Assembly (NCBI GenBank): GCA_027946365.1
Contig: JAPEUQ010000004.1
Coordinates: forward strand, 1,736,001 to 1,800,000
Direction: 5' to 3'
DNA length: 64,000 nucleotides
Source of the DNA: Kalmusia sp. IMI 367209
Lineage: Eukaryota; Ascomycota; Dothideomycetes; Pleosporales; Didymosphaeriaceae
Shown here: one piece after another, positions 21,465-32,712 of the stretch
How the letters are laid out: each line of letters starts with the position of its first letter
Numbering within the stretch: the stretch's first letter is position 1
The notes under the pieces: generated by a model
Told to the model about the DNA's origin: nothing
Database searches by the model: none
What the model saw: the letters and a program-made list of their open reading frames with translations, nothing else
Translations under genes and position numbers: made by a program

Positions 21465-22565
21465 CTACTCAATTACTCTCCCAAACGCAAAACCCCTCAC
21501 TCCATTACTAACCCACACCCCCTCGCCCACCTCGACTGTCCCCACACTAACCGGCTCTTCCATACAAAATCCCTTCTTCAACGCCCACCTTCGGCTCGCA
21601 CCCCTCTGCCCTCCAGCTCCCACCTTCGCACTCCGCACGCTATGCCCCCAACGCCCCGCAAATGGCCGCCTCAACTCACCCTCGTCAGCATCCCCTGCGC
21701 CCTTGAGCGTTTCGGAAGTGAATTGTCCGGCGGGAACGCCCACGGGTGGTGTCACCCAGCGGCCGCCACGGAAAAGGTACAACGATGTTGTGGTACCTTC
21801 GGTGAGTTCGGAAACTTCGTTGTAGAGGAGGACTTCGGCGTAGACTGCGCCTGAGGGGTTGGAGGGGAGGGCCCGGGCGCGCGAGGCGTCGTAGTGGTCG
21901 CGAGCGGTGGTCTTCAATAGAGTAAAAGGAGTAGAGGGGGTAGGTTGCGTGTCGAGACGAAGGAGGTATTCTGGGGTGGGGAGGTGATTGAGAGGTAAGG
22001 AGTCTGCAGGCCCAAGGGAGGGCGCCGCCTGTTAGGGGAGGGCTGGAAAGAGGAGGGTGTGGATGATAGCTCAGAATTGGAGTTTGCGGGATGACGGGGA
22101 TTGGTGTAGTTTGGGGGATCGAAGGATTTTGGGTAGAGAGTGGAGAGGGGACTGGGGGATGGGGGAGAAGTCGATGGTCATGTTTGCGGCTTGGTCGAAG
22201 AGGATACGCATCTGTATATAGCGTCAATGTCACGTTGAGTGCGCCCATCTCGTCCCATGTCATTTCATCTTAAATCAGAATATAGGACTCACCTTAAGTG
22301 GTCCGTCTTTTCCCCCTTGCTTTATATACTCTTCTACGTTCTTCAACAATTCTCCATGTAGCGCCTTCCCGTCTTCTAATTTTTCAGCTACACCGTGAAA
22401 ATCAAAATGCTGCGCTGCTTCTAGCATACGATCGCGGTGGTAGACGAGCATGTAAAAGGGAGAGGGGGAAATGTAATTTAGGATTGGGAGGGAGTTTTCG
22501 GCCGAGGTTAGAAGGAGGGGGTCGTAGCGGAGTGAGGTGAAGAGATGGAAGGGTTGCGATGCCAT
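21465..22565 (-). pseudogene. Aminodeoxychorismate lyase (class IV aminotransferase fold), frame-broken
   Basis: Exon 1 is 22565-22293 and exon 2 starts at 22211 after an 81-bp GTGAGT...ACAG intron. Family features are FHLFTSLRYDPLLL, SPFYMLVYHRDRMLEAAQHF, the segment LLKTTARDHYDASRARAL, and the C-terminal ALKKGFCMEEP...VWVSNGVRGF. These fit fungal 4-amino-4-deoxychorismate lyase, which makes p-aminobenzoate for folate using PLP. Exon 2 opens in the correct frame (RILFDQAANMTIDFSP) but meets in-frame TGA at 22071-22073 and TAA at 22032-22034, after which the same frame resumes good coding (LPTPEYLLRLDTQPTP). No GT donor in the gap gives the right phase. In between, another frame reads LYPKSFDPPNY, suggesting two compensating indels in a C-rich tract. 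It may be a real pseudogene or an assembly artefact. Confidence 0.65.
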
Positions 22566-23432
22566 AGCTGCTGTTGACCTGGAGAGGGAACAAAGTTATG
22601 AGATGCCGCAATTTCAATTGTATTGGGGCGAGGAAGTGCCATGGACCTGATGTAGGAAGGTCTTGCGCAGAATGGAAAGCGGAGAACAATTCGCTGAAAT
22701 GCCGACGCCGGGATGCAGAGCGACGTGTCAGCGAAGGAAGGGTTACTGAAGTTGAAGCTGAAAGTATCATCACGCTTAGGAAGTGGGGACATTATCTGAG
22801 AAACTTTCAATTGGCCGTTGAAGCACTCGCAAAGTTACATTCAAATGTGCACATATGGGTAGTTGTATCACGTGATGCTCATTTACGTACACTGCATTTG
22901 CTGAACCGTGACGCGTCGGTAGAGCTCTAGCGAGGATATGCTGTGCGATTTTTAGTGAACTGAAGCACATAATATGACCTTATACGGCAGATTTGAATGT
23001 CGGGCGTGGCTTTGCTATCCCCCGAGTGGTCCGCCAGCCTCTCTTACGCCGTAGAGGCCACAAATGAAGTCGGGTGTCCTGGATAGATACAGCAGCACCT
23101 CCGCGAGTGATTAACCACGTTTTAGGAACCCAAGCTATAGAATGCAAATGCCGACCGTACGAGGAACCGGGGGGTGCAAGATGTTGCTGTCGTCGCGCCG
23201 TGGATTGGATGACGTGTGGAAGCTGGTCCGAGCTGAACCTCCAAAACTTCTGACCCTGAACTCAAGTCGATGCCATCACCTTTCATCCTGCTACCACCGC
23301 CCATTGAGCGCGCCCGGTTCTTCTTTTCATCTTTTCTCATTAATTCCTCCTTAAGCTCACTGCTCGCTTTCGCAGTTGCAGCTGGTTCGCTTCTAATCCC
23401 GCGCATCATCCGTCCTCTCCGAGTCGCACAAT
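22566..23432. promoter_or_regulatory. Divergent promoter interval (ADC lyase / TOM70)
   Basis: Both flanking genes are transcribed away from this 867-bp gap. The last 150 bp before the TOM70 start are pyrimidine-rich. An open frame at 22574-22930 has no recognisable content. Confidence 0.4.
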
Positions 23433-25459
23433 ATGTCGGCCAACCCAGCGGCTCCAGTTGGCCCCGGTCCTTTTCCCGTCACACTCCCGCCGACAGGCTC
23501 TAGCTCTCTCTGGGATCGTATATCAACATGGGCTTCTGAACACAAGGGCGTAGTGTACACAGTCGCAGGTCTTACGCTGGTTGTCAGCGCGGGAGGTGTG
23601 ATCTACTATCTATCAGACGACAAAAAGGACGCAGGAACAACATCGTCGTCGAGCAAGCGCAAGAAGCGGGGTGGAAAGAAGGTCAAAGACCGCGCTGAGA
23701 AGGAGGCTGCAAAGGAGCAGGAGCCCAAAGCTGAGCCCCAGAAGGCATCGGTTGCACCTGCTGTCGAGGATGAGCTCCCACACGTGGACGAGAGCACAGT
23801 GGGATCGCTCTCGGAAGATGTATGTGAGCTATGCATTGTGCACGGCTACGCTAACAATTCACAGGAGCGCAAGGAATACGCGGCGAAGCTCAAGGCCGCA
23901 GGTAATAAGGCTTATGGCTCCAAAGACTACAACCGTGCCATCGACCTGTACGGACAAGCACTTTTGTGCAAGCAGGATCCCGTCTTCTACTCAAACCGCG
24001 CCGCATGCTGGAATGCCATGTCCAACTGGGACAAGGTCATCGAGGATACGACTGCTGCCATCAACCTCGATAACGAATACGTCAAGGCGCTAAACCGACG
24101 TGCGAATGCCTACGAGCAGGTGGACCGCAATAGCGAGGCTCTCCTTGACTATACCGCCAGCTGCATCATTGATGGTTTCCGCAACGAGAGCAGCGCACAA
24201 AGCGTCGAGCGCTTGCTGAAAAAGGTCGCCGAGGCGAAGGGCAAGGCTATTCTCTCTCAGAAAGAGAAGAAGCTGCCCAGCCCAACATTCGTTACCAACT
24301 ACCTCCAAAGCTTCCGACCGAAGCCTCCGCCATCTGGCCTTGATGAAGATGCGGAGCTGGACGAGCAGAGCGGAAAGGGACAGCTCAGGCAAGGTCTCCG
24401 TGCCATGAACACTAAGACTGCTGAAGGTTACGCGGAAGCTGCTGCCGCCTTTGAGAAGGCGCTTGAGCTTGGTGACCTTGGAGAGCACGAATCTTTCGCA
24501 TATAACATGCGCGGAACCTTCAGGTATCTCAAGGGTGACAATGATGATGCGCTCAAGGACATGGATAAGAGCGTCGAGCTCCAGCAGTCCCTGACCCAGA
24601 GCTTCATCAAGCGTGCTAGCATGCACCTGGAACTCGGTATGTAGATCAGTCTTGCGTCTCGCTTGTGCCAAGCTAACTTTATAAGCAAATCCCGCTGCCG
24701 CCGAAGCCGATTTCGAAGCTGCCCTCGCACAGAACAAGGATGACCCAGACATCTACTATCACCGTGCACAGTTACACTTCATCAAGGCTGAGTTCGGTGA
24801 GGCTGCCAAGGACTACCAGAAATCGATCGACCTCGACAAAGACTTCATCTTCTCGCACATACAATTGGGTGTCACACAATACAAGATGGGCAGCATTGCA
24901 TCATCGATGGCAACGTTCCGCCGCTGCATGAAGAACTTTTCGCAGGTGCCTGACGTCTATAACTACTATGGCGAGCTCCTACTTGACCAGCAGAAGTACC
25001 AAGAAGCCATCGAGAAGTTCGACACCGCTGTAGAAATGGAACAATCCAACAAGCCCCTCTTCATCAACGTTCTTCCGCTTATCAACAAGGCGCTCGCCCT
25101 ATTCCAATGGAAGAATGATTTCGCCGAGGCGGAGCAGCTCTGCCAAAAGGCGCTCATCATTGATCCAGAATGCGACATCGCTGTTGCAACAATGGCGCAG
25201 CTGCTGCTACAACAAGGAAAGGTCACAGAGGCACTGAAGTACTTTGAGCGCGCAGCAGAGCTCTCTAGGACAGAAGGCGAAATAGTAAACGCGCTCAGTT
25301 ACGCCGAGGCTACGCGGACACAGCTTGAGGTATGTTCCACCTATTAGATTATCCACAGAACATATTTGCTAAAGTACTACACAGGTGCAAGAAAAATATC
25401 CCAGACTCGCCTCACGGTTAGGTCAGATGGGCGCCGGACTGGGGGCGGGCATGCGATAA
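23433..25459 (+). CDS. TOM70: Mitochondrial import receptor TOM70
   Basis: Four exons: 23433-23819, 23865-24636, 24686-25329 and 25385-25459, about 625 aa. Residues about 25-65 form the outer-membrane anchor (hydrophobic [21 protein letters not shown]), followed by a lysine-rich linker and then a string of TPR motifs (for example [24 protein letters not shown] and [10 protein letters not shown]). The clamp TPRs of this family bind Hsp70/Hsp90 carrying presequence-less precursors such as carrier proteins, and hand them to the TOM40 channel. The C-terminus, [18 protein letters not shown] and AGLGAGMR, is encoded by the last exon and matches the family ending, which confirms the splice model. 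The first intron (45 bp) is in frame. Confidence 0.92.
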
Positions 25460-26659
25460 ACCCTGCATGACTGCTTTCCTTATTCTGTTTCTCCTCTCTT
25501 TACCTGGCTCATGCCCTTCTAGTTGCTTCGAAACCAATGCTTTTCGCACTTGTACAAAATCTTTGGAGAGAGAATATTCCGCGTGTTCGCTGGCTCATGT
25601 ATGGGAGACTGAAGCTCAACTTATTTGCGCTATGGATTTTGCAGAATCGGGTTGAGGCTATCCCCGTTTTGTATGATTAGGTGTTTGCGACGCTCAGGGG
25701 TTGGCTTGGTGGGATGTTGAAGATAGGGATGACACTGTACAGAAAAGGTTTGGAATGGGGAAGACTTCAATAATGCATAAATGAAAGGGTATCTCAGCTT
25801 CTGTTATTAAATCCCCCAAAGCTAAAAGTGAGCCCACGATATGTGATAACATCGCGGAGCTCATGGTGCGTTTATTATCTTCGGTAGGCCTTCGAGCACG
25901 GCGACCTTGGACAATAAAACAAATGACAACGAGTCTGATGCATGACCATTGTCTCTATTATTGGTGAGGAATCAGCCACATGTAGTTCTCTCGCAGATTT
26001 CTTCAACCACGGTCCCCTACCCCTGGCAACAATCGAAACACCCCCCGCCTACCCATCATACGCATACTTGTCTGAATCGGTGTTCCCGATCCTCACACCG
26101 AATCTGTGTCTCCTCTGAGACATCAGGCAGACTACGCAACCGCAGCTGTTCACTTTCCTGTGCAGTCTGCTCGCTCGCTCGCCGGGGGTGACGATTTTTT
26201 GCGTTCTGGCCGAAGACGCAATGTGAGCCTTAAAGGAAGCATGTTCCAGAGACTTTGGAGGACACTTCTCCTTCGTAAGCAGACAGAAGGTTGATTTATC
26301 GCCCAGCATCACTGTTCTCGGGCATGCACTCTAGAGCCACATTTCTTCGAAACAAACAGATGGGTGTGATCTCAAGAAGGGAGAAACGAGCAGGTTGGGG
26401 AAGGGTGGACTAGATGCTAAGAGCCTGACGCAGAGGTGTTAGGCACCGGGAAGTGAGACAGACATGGTGAAGGAGAAGCATGGGGGTCGAATGAAAGAAA
26501 ACGTTTGACGTGAAACAAATGATATGCCCGGATTTCCCACATATCGTACAACACCAACTAAAACAACCCAGACCCCGGAACCTGGAAACCTTCCAAACGC
26601 CTTCGTGAGTCGTAATCGTCATCCAGGACATTTCTACGGTCCAACCGGGATACCCATCG
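25460..26659. other. Convergent intergenic, no gene seen
   Basis: It holds the 3' ends of TOM70 and the minus-strand gene at 26.7 kb. Short open frames only. Confidence 0.4.
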
Positions 26660-27450
26660 TCAACAATCCCCCCCCCAGTTCGCCACCGTGCCTACCACCC
26701 CATTCGCCTTCTTCCTCATCTCCCGAACCCTCTCCTCTCTCGCGAACACGCACACCGCCGTCAAAATACACAGACCACACCAATCCATGTCCTGGGCTAC
26801 CCGGGGATCGTACACCTCTAACATGCCAAACTCATTCATGTTGTGCCCGCCACCGAAGCGCGCGAGCACAGCGCCCGAGGCAGAGTCTTCGAGTTTGAGG
26901 CGCCGCGCCGAGTCGGTGACGGAGGTGTGGTCGTGGCTCCATTGGGATGTCGTATTGAGAGGTGGGATAGCAAGGGTATAAGTTGATTTCTCGATGCCTA
27001 TACTGAAGATCAGCGTGCACACAGCAAAACGTCATCATGTGCTTTAGGCACTGATCGAAACTTACCCTTCAACGCCCCCGAACTCTTCTCCAGCTTGATA
27101 TCCTGCCCATACGCATCGAACGTGACCTTTGTGAACTTCGCTGTTCGCGTCTGGATCAGACAGCTGCCCACAACATCGGCTTGTTGTTGATACGTTGAGT
27201 TTATTGAACGGTGGATAGCGACTTCGATGGTGTCGCGCCAGGCTTTCTTGGTGGCGAGCGTGATGGAGTAGGCATATGCGTTTGGGTAAGACGACGTGAC
27301 TGTGAGTTTGCCGGCGAGGTTTTGGTTGATGGTGTATGTGACGAGGGGGGTCGTGTGAGACTGCGACGTGCGCTTTTGATCGCTTGAAGAGGCCCATTGT
27401 GTGCTGTGTTTTGGGAAAGGACTAGCAAAATACGATTGAGAAAGTTTCAA
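26660..27450 (-). CDS. Uncharacterised protein, possible Tubby/LURP-one-like fold
   Basis: Exon 2 is 26997-26660, and exon 1 ends at 27066 with a GTAAGT donor (intron 26998-27065). The readable protein includes TYTINQNLAGKLTVTSSYPN, KFTKVTFDAYGQDIKLEKSS, ARRLKLEDSASGAVLARFGG and WCGLCILTAVCVFARE. The beta-rich pattern with a late hydrophobic helix recalls Tubby-C/LURP-one-like fungal proteins, but that is a weak inference. The long frame extends to about 27450 without any ATG. The only well-placed ATG (27397, MGLFKRSKAHVAVSHD) is in a different frame, which meets the main frame at a run of six G (plus strand, near 27344). One base fewer there would fuse the two. The start is therefore unresolved. 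Confidence 0.5.
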
Positions 27451-28046
27451 ATTGGGAATAGACGTCTTGTGGGAGAAAGCTTGATTTCACTCATAGCATG
27501 GCTAACAGCGTAAGAAGACGGCATGGTGTATTTATTTGCACTTGGCGCTATGACGCGGCAGTAGCTGAGGAGTCTGAGCGCCGCGGACGACTAGGATATA
27601 AGCTGGCTTCGCACATAAACATGCCTAACGTTCGCAGATGGCTACTATGCTGGGAAATGTTGCTGCGAGTTGTCCGTTTGTGTTAGGAAAATGATTGGCG
27701 AGGATGAGGTCATCGCGGATTGTGAAGCAAGGGGCCCGTGCACACCGTTTCGGGATTGAGGGTAGCTTGTAAGCTGTCCGAAAAAGGTGGGATAGTGCGA
27801 AGCGCTGGAAAAGATAGGTTTGGTGCGAGTGAATGTTAAGAATGGGATATGTCGTTCTAGATTACAGAAACAATACCACCTTCGTCGCCTTCTCACCGCT
27901 CTGATCGGTGCATCTGTAGCTTACTGTACTGATTTTCGGATGCTTTAGTTGTTCTAGTAAATTATCAATTACTTTTGAGGCTTTGGCTTCTCCTGCGCCT
28001 ACTATTCGGACTCGAAGCCGGGTCTTTAGAAAATCGGCGTCCATCT
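27451..28046. other. Intergenic, no supported gene
   Basis: A 60-codon minus-strand frame (27862-28044) begins 3 bp after the MFS stop codon and has a plausible but unrecognised composition. It is more likely part of the MFS 3' untranslated region. Confidence 0.35.
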
Positions 28047-29949
28047 CTATTTACATCCCGCCCGCTGCTTGGCCTCTCCAACACACTCATCGCCCGAACC
28101 GAAACATTCGCCCCAGGCCCCTCTGCTGGACCTCTCTTCTCGCCGCCCCATCCATAAAGTCATCTCCACCCTCCTTCCCTTTTCCTCCCCGAACACCCTC
28201 AGCAGCACCACCATGGTCCCCGCCGCAAGGATGCTCCCACAGAGTATTCCGATCATGACAAGGTTACTCTTGCGATACTTGTGCGGGCCCTTTGCATCTT
28301 CGGGCCATCCCGTGTACAACGCGTACGTGGTGAGGATAGAGCCGAGATTGCCCAGGCCAGAGACAAGGGCGGAAGCGGCCGCGACGCCGACTTCGCCGTG
28401 GCGTGGTTGAAAGATCTCGTTTGTCCAGGTCATGCAGATGGGGACTGTAGGACCGAGTCCGAAGCCGACCTAGTTGTGATGAGCATGCGTGTTAGTCGAG
28501 TGGATAAAGAGGAACTCACCAGGAGAAGACCGCCGTAGCGAGTCCATGACTTTGCACCACCACCAAAAGTGGTCATGAGGAGCCCCCCAATCTGGATGAG
28601 CACAGCAAAGCTGAAAAAGGCGGCGCGGTGGCGGTGGAAGCGATCTGACAGCGGGGTGAAGATAAGGATGGCGATGAGGTCCATCTATGCGAAGTTAGCC
28701 ATAGCAATCCGTGCATCAGAGGAAGAGATGGTATACAATCCAGATCGGAGCGGTGAGCAGCGAGAGATCGATGCCTGAAAGATCAGGGTTGATACCGCGA
28801 ATGATGACAGAAGCATAAGCCTGTGTTCCGATACCGACGCCTACTACACCAAAGTACATGACGACCAATGGCCACAGACGCCAGTCGATGACGACGTGCC
28901 AAAGATCCTTCATGGTCCACACACTACAACGGTAGACGCGGGTCAAGTCTTCGTAGTGGATTCGTGCATCTTCACCCGTCAAGGCCGGTTTACTTTCAGG
29001 GATCCACTTTAGCCAGGCAGATCGCTCGCGGACTTCGCCCGGGGGCAGAGGTCGATCAGGGAGCCACCAGAGAAGCGAGATACCCACGAGAGTACCGACA
29101 AGACCGTAGAGCAGGAACATCCACTGGAAACCTACGAGACCTCCTAAGCCATCCATCTCTTGGAAGCCGGCGGAGACTAAGCCCACGACGGCGGCAGAGA
29201 CTTGCGAGGCTGTGAAGTAACGGCCGATGCGTTTGCCGGTTCGAGATGGGGGGTAGAAGAGCGTGAGGTAGTACGACATCCCCGGCCACATGCCTGCGAT
29301 GACTATACCAAGTAGAAGCCGAAGGAGGCTATTGTACTAGTTAGACGCAGCTGTTGAAAGGAAGCTTGACGAAACATACTAAAAGCTCCACGCAGCTTTC
29401 ATGGCGGTCAAGCAACACCCGATGATTCCCACTCCAGTCACAATCCTGCTCATCCAAACGTGCGGACTCAGTCTAGACATGACCAAGTTCGAAGGCATGT
29501 CAAAGATGACATAGCAGACGTAGAACAAAGCCAGACCGGTCGACACTTGCTTGGGGGTCAAATTGAGCTCCGAGGCGAGATCATGGCCTTTGTCCAAGTT
29601 CATAGTCTGCGCCAGCCCGATGTTGGATCGGATGGCAGAGCAGAGGAAGTAGAGCACCCAGAAGGCTTGACGAAGTTAGGAGTCATCCTGTATGATTGAA
29701 TTGGAAAAAAAGTACCTGGTAAGATTCGTCGATCGAGCTTGCTGTATTTTCATTCTATCAGCATCTGTACATGAGATGGTGAAGTCAAACATAAACATAC
29801 CTATACACTTTTTCAATGCGATCGATATTAATCACCTCAGGCCCAGTCTCGACATCTTGTTCATTGAGACTATTTTGCTTTGGCGCACTCCCCGTCGTCT
29901 CGGTTATTTCTTTTTCTACGGGCCCTCGGCCGATCGCAGCTGCAGACAT
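28047..29949 (-). CDS. MFS transporter, allantoate permease (Dal5)-type
   Basis: Six exons in transcription order: 29949-29801, 29741-29716, 29665-29380, 29328-28737, 28684-28520 and 28469-28047, about 546 aa; all phases agree. Exon 2 is only 26 nt. The protein starts MSAAAIGRG, has a cytosolic N-terminus, then VYSKLDRRILPAFWVLYFLC, characteristic of the anion:cation symporter/Dal5 branch of the major facilitator superfamily. Further marks are SNIGLAQTMNLDKG, YVCYVIFDMPSNLVMSRL, the loop DRFHRHRAAFF after helix 8, and VGFGLGPTVPICMTWTNE. About twelve membrane segments are expected. Relatives carry allantoate, ureidosuccinate, nicotinate or other small organic anions; the substrate here is unknown. 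The C-terminal tail is unusually Arg/Glu/Gly-rich. Confidence 0.85.
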
Positions 29950-30645
29950 GTTCTCCCTCTCTGTAGACTGCTCAAAACTCAAACGAAGTGGATGAATCAC
30001 GGACGGAAAAACCGAGGCAGCAGAGCTATAAGCAGAGCTCTTACCTCAGTAGCCGATGCCGGCACCAAGTTCGCATATGGTAGGTACATCTGATCTAGAG
30101 CTTGATTCGCGCACGGCAGACTTTTAAGGTTGTGGTGGGGTGGCGCTAGCGGTGGTTTGGGACATGATCGTGCATAGCGGCAGGTTAGAGGCATGACTTG
30201 CCAAAGAACGCAGGCGCCGGGAAGCGGAAGGCTTTTTGGTACCTGGATATTTTGTTCCTCGGGACGGAAAGCATCGGACCCTGTATTTGTGAGAGTGTTG
30301 TGATGAGAGTTGGTATAGCTGACCAGGTCGCATATGACAAGAAGTTCCTCCATCAATTCGTCTACATGATAGCTTACAAAACAAATGAGAAAGTAAAGAC
30401 CTTATCACAAGCTTCTTACTTTTCATCCTAAGAGATGTGTTATTGCAGACAGTCATCGTGTATGCTTCGACGCGTGTGACGGGGCTCCGAGGTCGCGACT
30501 AGCAAGGAGCTTGGGCCTCCAAGATTTTGTAGCTCATCGTCATTGATCTCGCAAAACATCTTCAGCTTCCACGAAGCACCATCACGCCCAATTGACACAC
30601 CCACTCCCTCCTCATCTTCCTGTACACACATAGCATCCATCCATA
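29950..30645. promoter_or_regulatory. Divergent promoter interval (MFS / mitochondrial protein)
   Basis: A gap of about 700 bp between divergent genes, with no coding region supported. The leader just before 30646 is C/A-rich. Confidence 0.4.
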
Positions 30646-31371
30646 ATGTTTTCTCGGACCGCGCTCCGCACAACGCGCCTCGCCGCCTCCAAACCACCAA
30701 CCCTCCGCCTCCGCGCATCGCGAGCCCTCTCAACGCTCCCCTCAAACCCACACATCTACGTCTTCCCGCACCCTCGACCCCTCGGCCTCCCTCCTCACCC
30801 TCCTTCCGACAGAGCCCCCAACCGTCGACCTTTCGCTCGGCACCACCACCGCCGTCCCACCCACCCCTCAACCTTCAAAGAGAACCCACAGTTCCACCCA
30901 ATCCTGCAATCCGTCCTCTCCACCCACGCAGTCCACGACCCCATTGTACAACAACAAGCCGCAGCCTTCGCCTCGCCGGGCGGCTTCAACCTCGGCAGCA
31001 ACAAAGGCGGAGGCGACGGCGCGGGCGGCGCGAGCCACCAAGCAGGTGCAGGGGGCGCGAACAAGGGCGGCTGGATCCACGTGAGCGACGAGAGGAATCC
31101 GCCGGACTGGGGCCGGATAGCGTGGCCGGAGGATATCTTCGGGAGCGTCGAGGTCGATGGTAGCGGCGGGCTGGTGGGGAATTGGCAGGACAGCGGGACG
31201 TATAGGATTGTGACGCGGGAGGGCACGTAAGTGATACCTTCTCGACAATGAGAGATGGGAGAGGGAGAAATACTAATTGATGCGGGCAGACTCGGGTTAT
31301 CGTCGTTCTTGAGGGAGAAGCTCGTGCAGCGCTTGCGCGAGCTGGAGGGCGAGATGAAGATGCGCGGTTAG
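30646..31371 (+). CDS. Conserved fungal mitochondrial protein of unknown function
   Basis: Two exons, 30646-31226 and 31290-31371, about 220 aa as read. The N-terminus is a mitochondrial presequence (MFSRTALRTTRLAASKPP, rich in Arg/Ser). It is followed by STLPSNPHIYVFP, then FKENPQFHPILQSVL, a glycine-rich stretch, and the strongly conserved WIHVSDERNPPDWGRIAWPE plus DIFGSVEVDG. The second exon gives GLSSFLREKLVQRLRELE. Between about 30767 and 30875 the open frame reads low-complexity His/Arg/Pro sequence, while the neighbouring frame reads SLLTLLPTEPPTVDLSLGTT, which is what I expect of the family. So two compensating 1-nt shifts probably exist. The role is unknown. Confidence 0.7.
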
Positions 31372-31955
31372 ACTTGCTCAAGGCGCCGTCCATACGATTC
31401 TAAACTCTAGCAATGCTGTTCTCGCACGATGCTACGCCGTCTGCATTCGGTACACATCAAGGGCAGAGCCATTGAGGTCCCGCAGACGATTGTGTCCTGA
31501 TACCATCATCTCGAATGGATCAGACTGCTTCAGTACGACGAGCTGGCACGGCATACGGCACCGGTGGCCATATGACCAAGTCAGCCATACACCATGGGCC
31601 AGAGGAGGGTAAATTGCCTTGTCTCGCTGACTCCGCTCACCACTGAATACACACCTCATGTGTTACTCTCACCCCATTGTCGCTCCTGAGACAGATTGGA
31701 CTGAGCTACGCAACATGCCTTCACGTATCCAATGCCTTATATAAATTACATCTGTATCATGTAACCTGGGATAATATCCTAACTGTATAATACCTGAGAA
31801 CGTTTGCTCAACGTTAAGAGCGTCTGCTTGTATCCCCGTCCTCAGGCGTGGAAGCGCGGCGCAGAAGGAGCGAGACTAGTGTTGGATTGCGGCATACCAA
31901 GGCAGATGTATGCAAGGCCAGCAAGGCAGAATCTATAGTTCAAATGAACTCCATC

Positions 31956-31958
<3 letters not shown>

Positions 31959-31995
<37 letters not shown>
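31959..31995. repeat. (CA)18 microsatellite
   Basis: An uninterrupted dinucleotide run of about 37 bp in intergenic DNA. It is likely to vary in length among strains. Confidence 0.95.
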
Positions 31996-31998
<3 letters not shown>

Positions 31999-32228
31999 TG
32001 GTTCTAGCGCAGATGACGGTCGAATCCTCGCGTGTATCGTGCATCGAGGATCGGCTCGGCCCACCAGGCGTAGACAACAAGATAGTTCCCCTGACGAGAC
32101 CTCACGGTAATTCAGACGCTCAACACATTTCGGGGGTTCATCCTCATTGGCACATGCAAAAGAATCATATACGGTATCAATCGCTTCATTCAGCCTAAGC
32201 CTAAGCCGACATGCTTCCAAAAGGTAAG

Positions 32229-32252
32229 CGTGCGTACGTGCGTGCGTGCGTG
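32229..32252. repeat. Short GTGC-type tetranucleotide tract
   Basis: Imperfect copies of CGTG/GTGC, with one TA interruption (CGTACGTG), about 24 bp, in intergenic DNA. Confidence 0.7.
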
Positions 32253-32712
32253 GCCCATTCATCAATCAGTCCATACGCGGCATGGTCTGGATGATCCGAC
32301 CAGATTCGATCCCATTCCACATCATCAATCAATCGCTGAAAAGAAGCTACGATGAAGATCCGTCGGACGTAGAGAGCCATTCGTATCCAATCCTCAAGCC
32401 TGACAACAACAATAAAGGTAAATACCCTGCGAACCGCACGGGTTCCAGCTAGGGTATCAAATGCAGAATCGAAATAGAAGTTACAAGAAAGGTAGGAGAT
32501 GGGGGAGTAGACAGGAGGGTAAATATAACCAGAGATAGATGGAGGTCGGTAGATGGCAGAGAGGTGGCCGCCGTGGCTGACTGATATCTTGGAACCCGAA
32601 ATAGATAACACAAAGAGATGCGATGCGCGCTCCCGTCGATTGAACGGGGCGGCTTTCCTAAAACGCCGGCAAAGTCAAACAGACATTAAAAGAAAGGGTA
32701 AAGTCGTGCGAA

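Larger units (their letters stand above)
31372..32712. other. Gene-free interval with microsatellites
   Basis: This convergent gap holds a (CA)n tract at about 31959-31995 and a short GTGC tract at 32229-32252. No gene is supported; the longest frames read through the simple repeats. Confidence 0.45.

Noticed and set aside
27862..28044. 60-codon frame starting 3 bp after the MFS stop
   Set aside because: Composition is plausible but it has no recognisable family and is best explained as 3' untranslated sequence.
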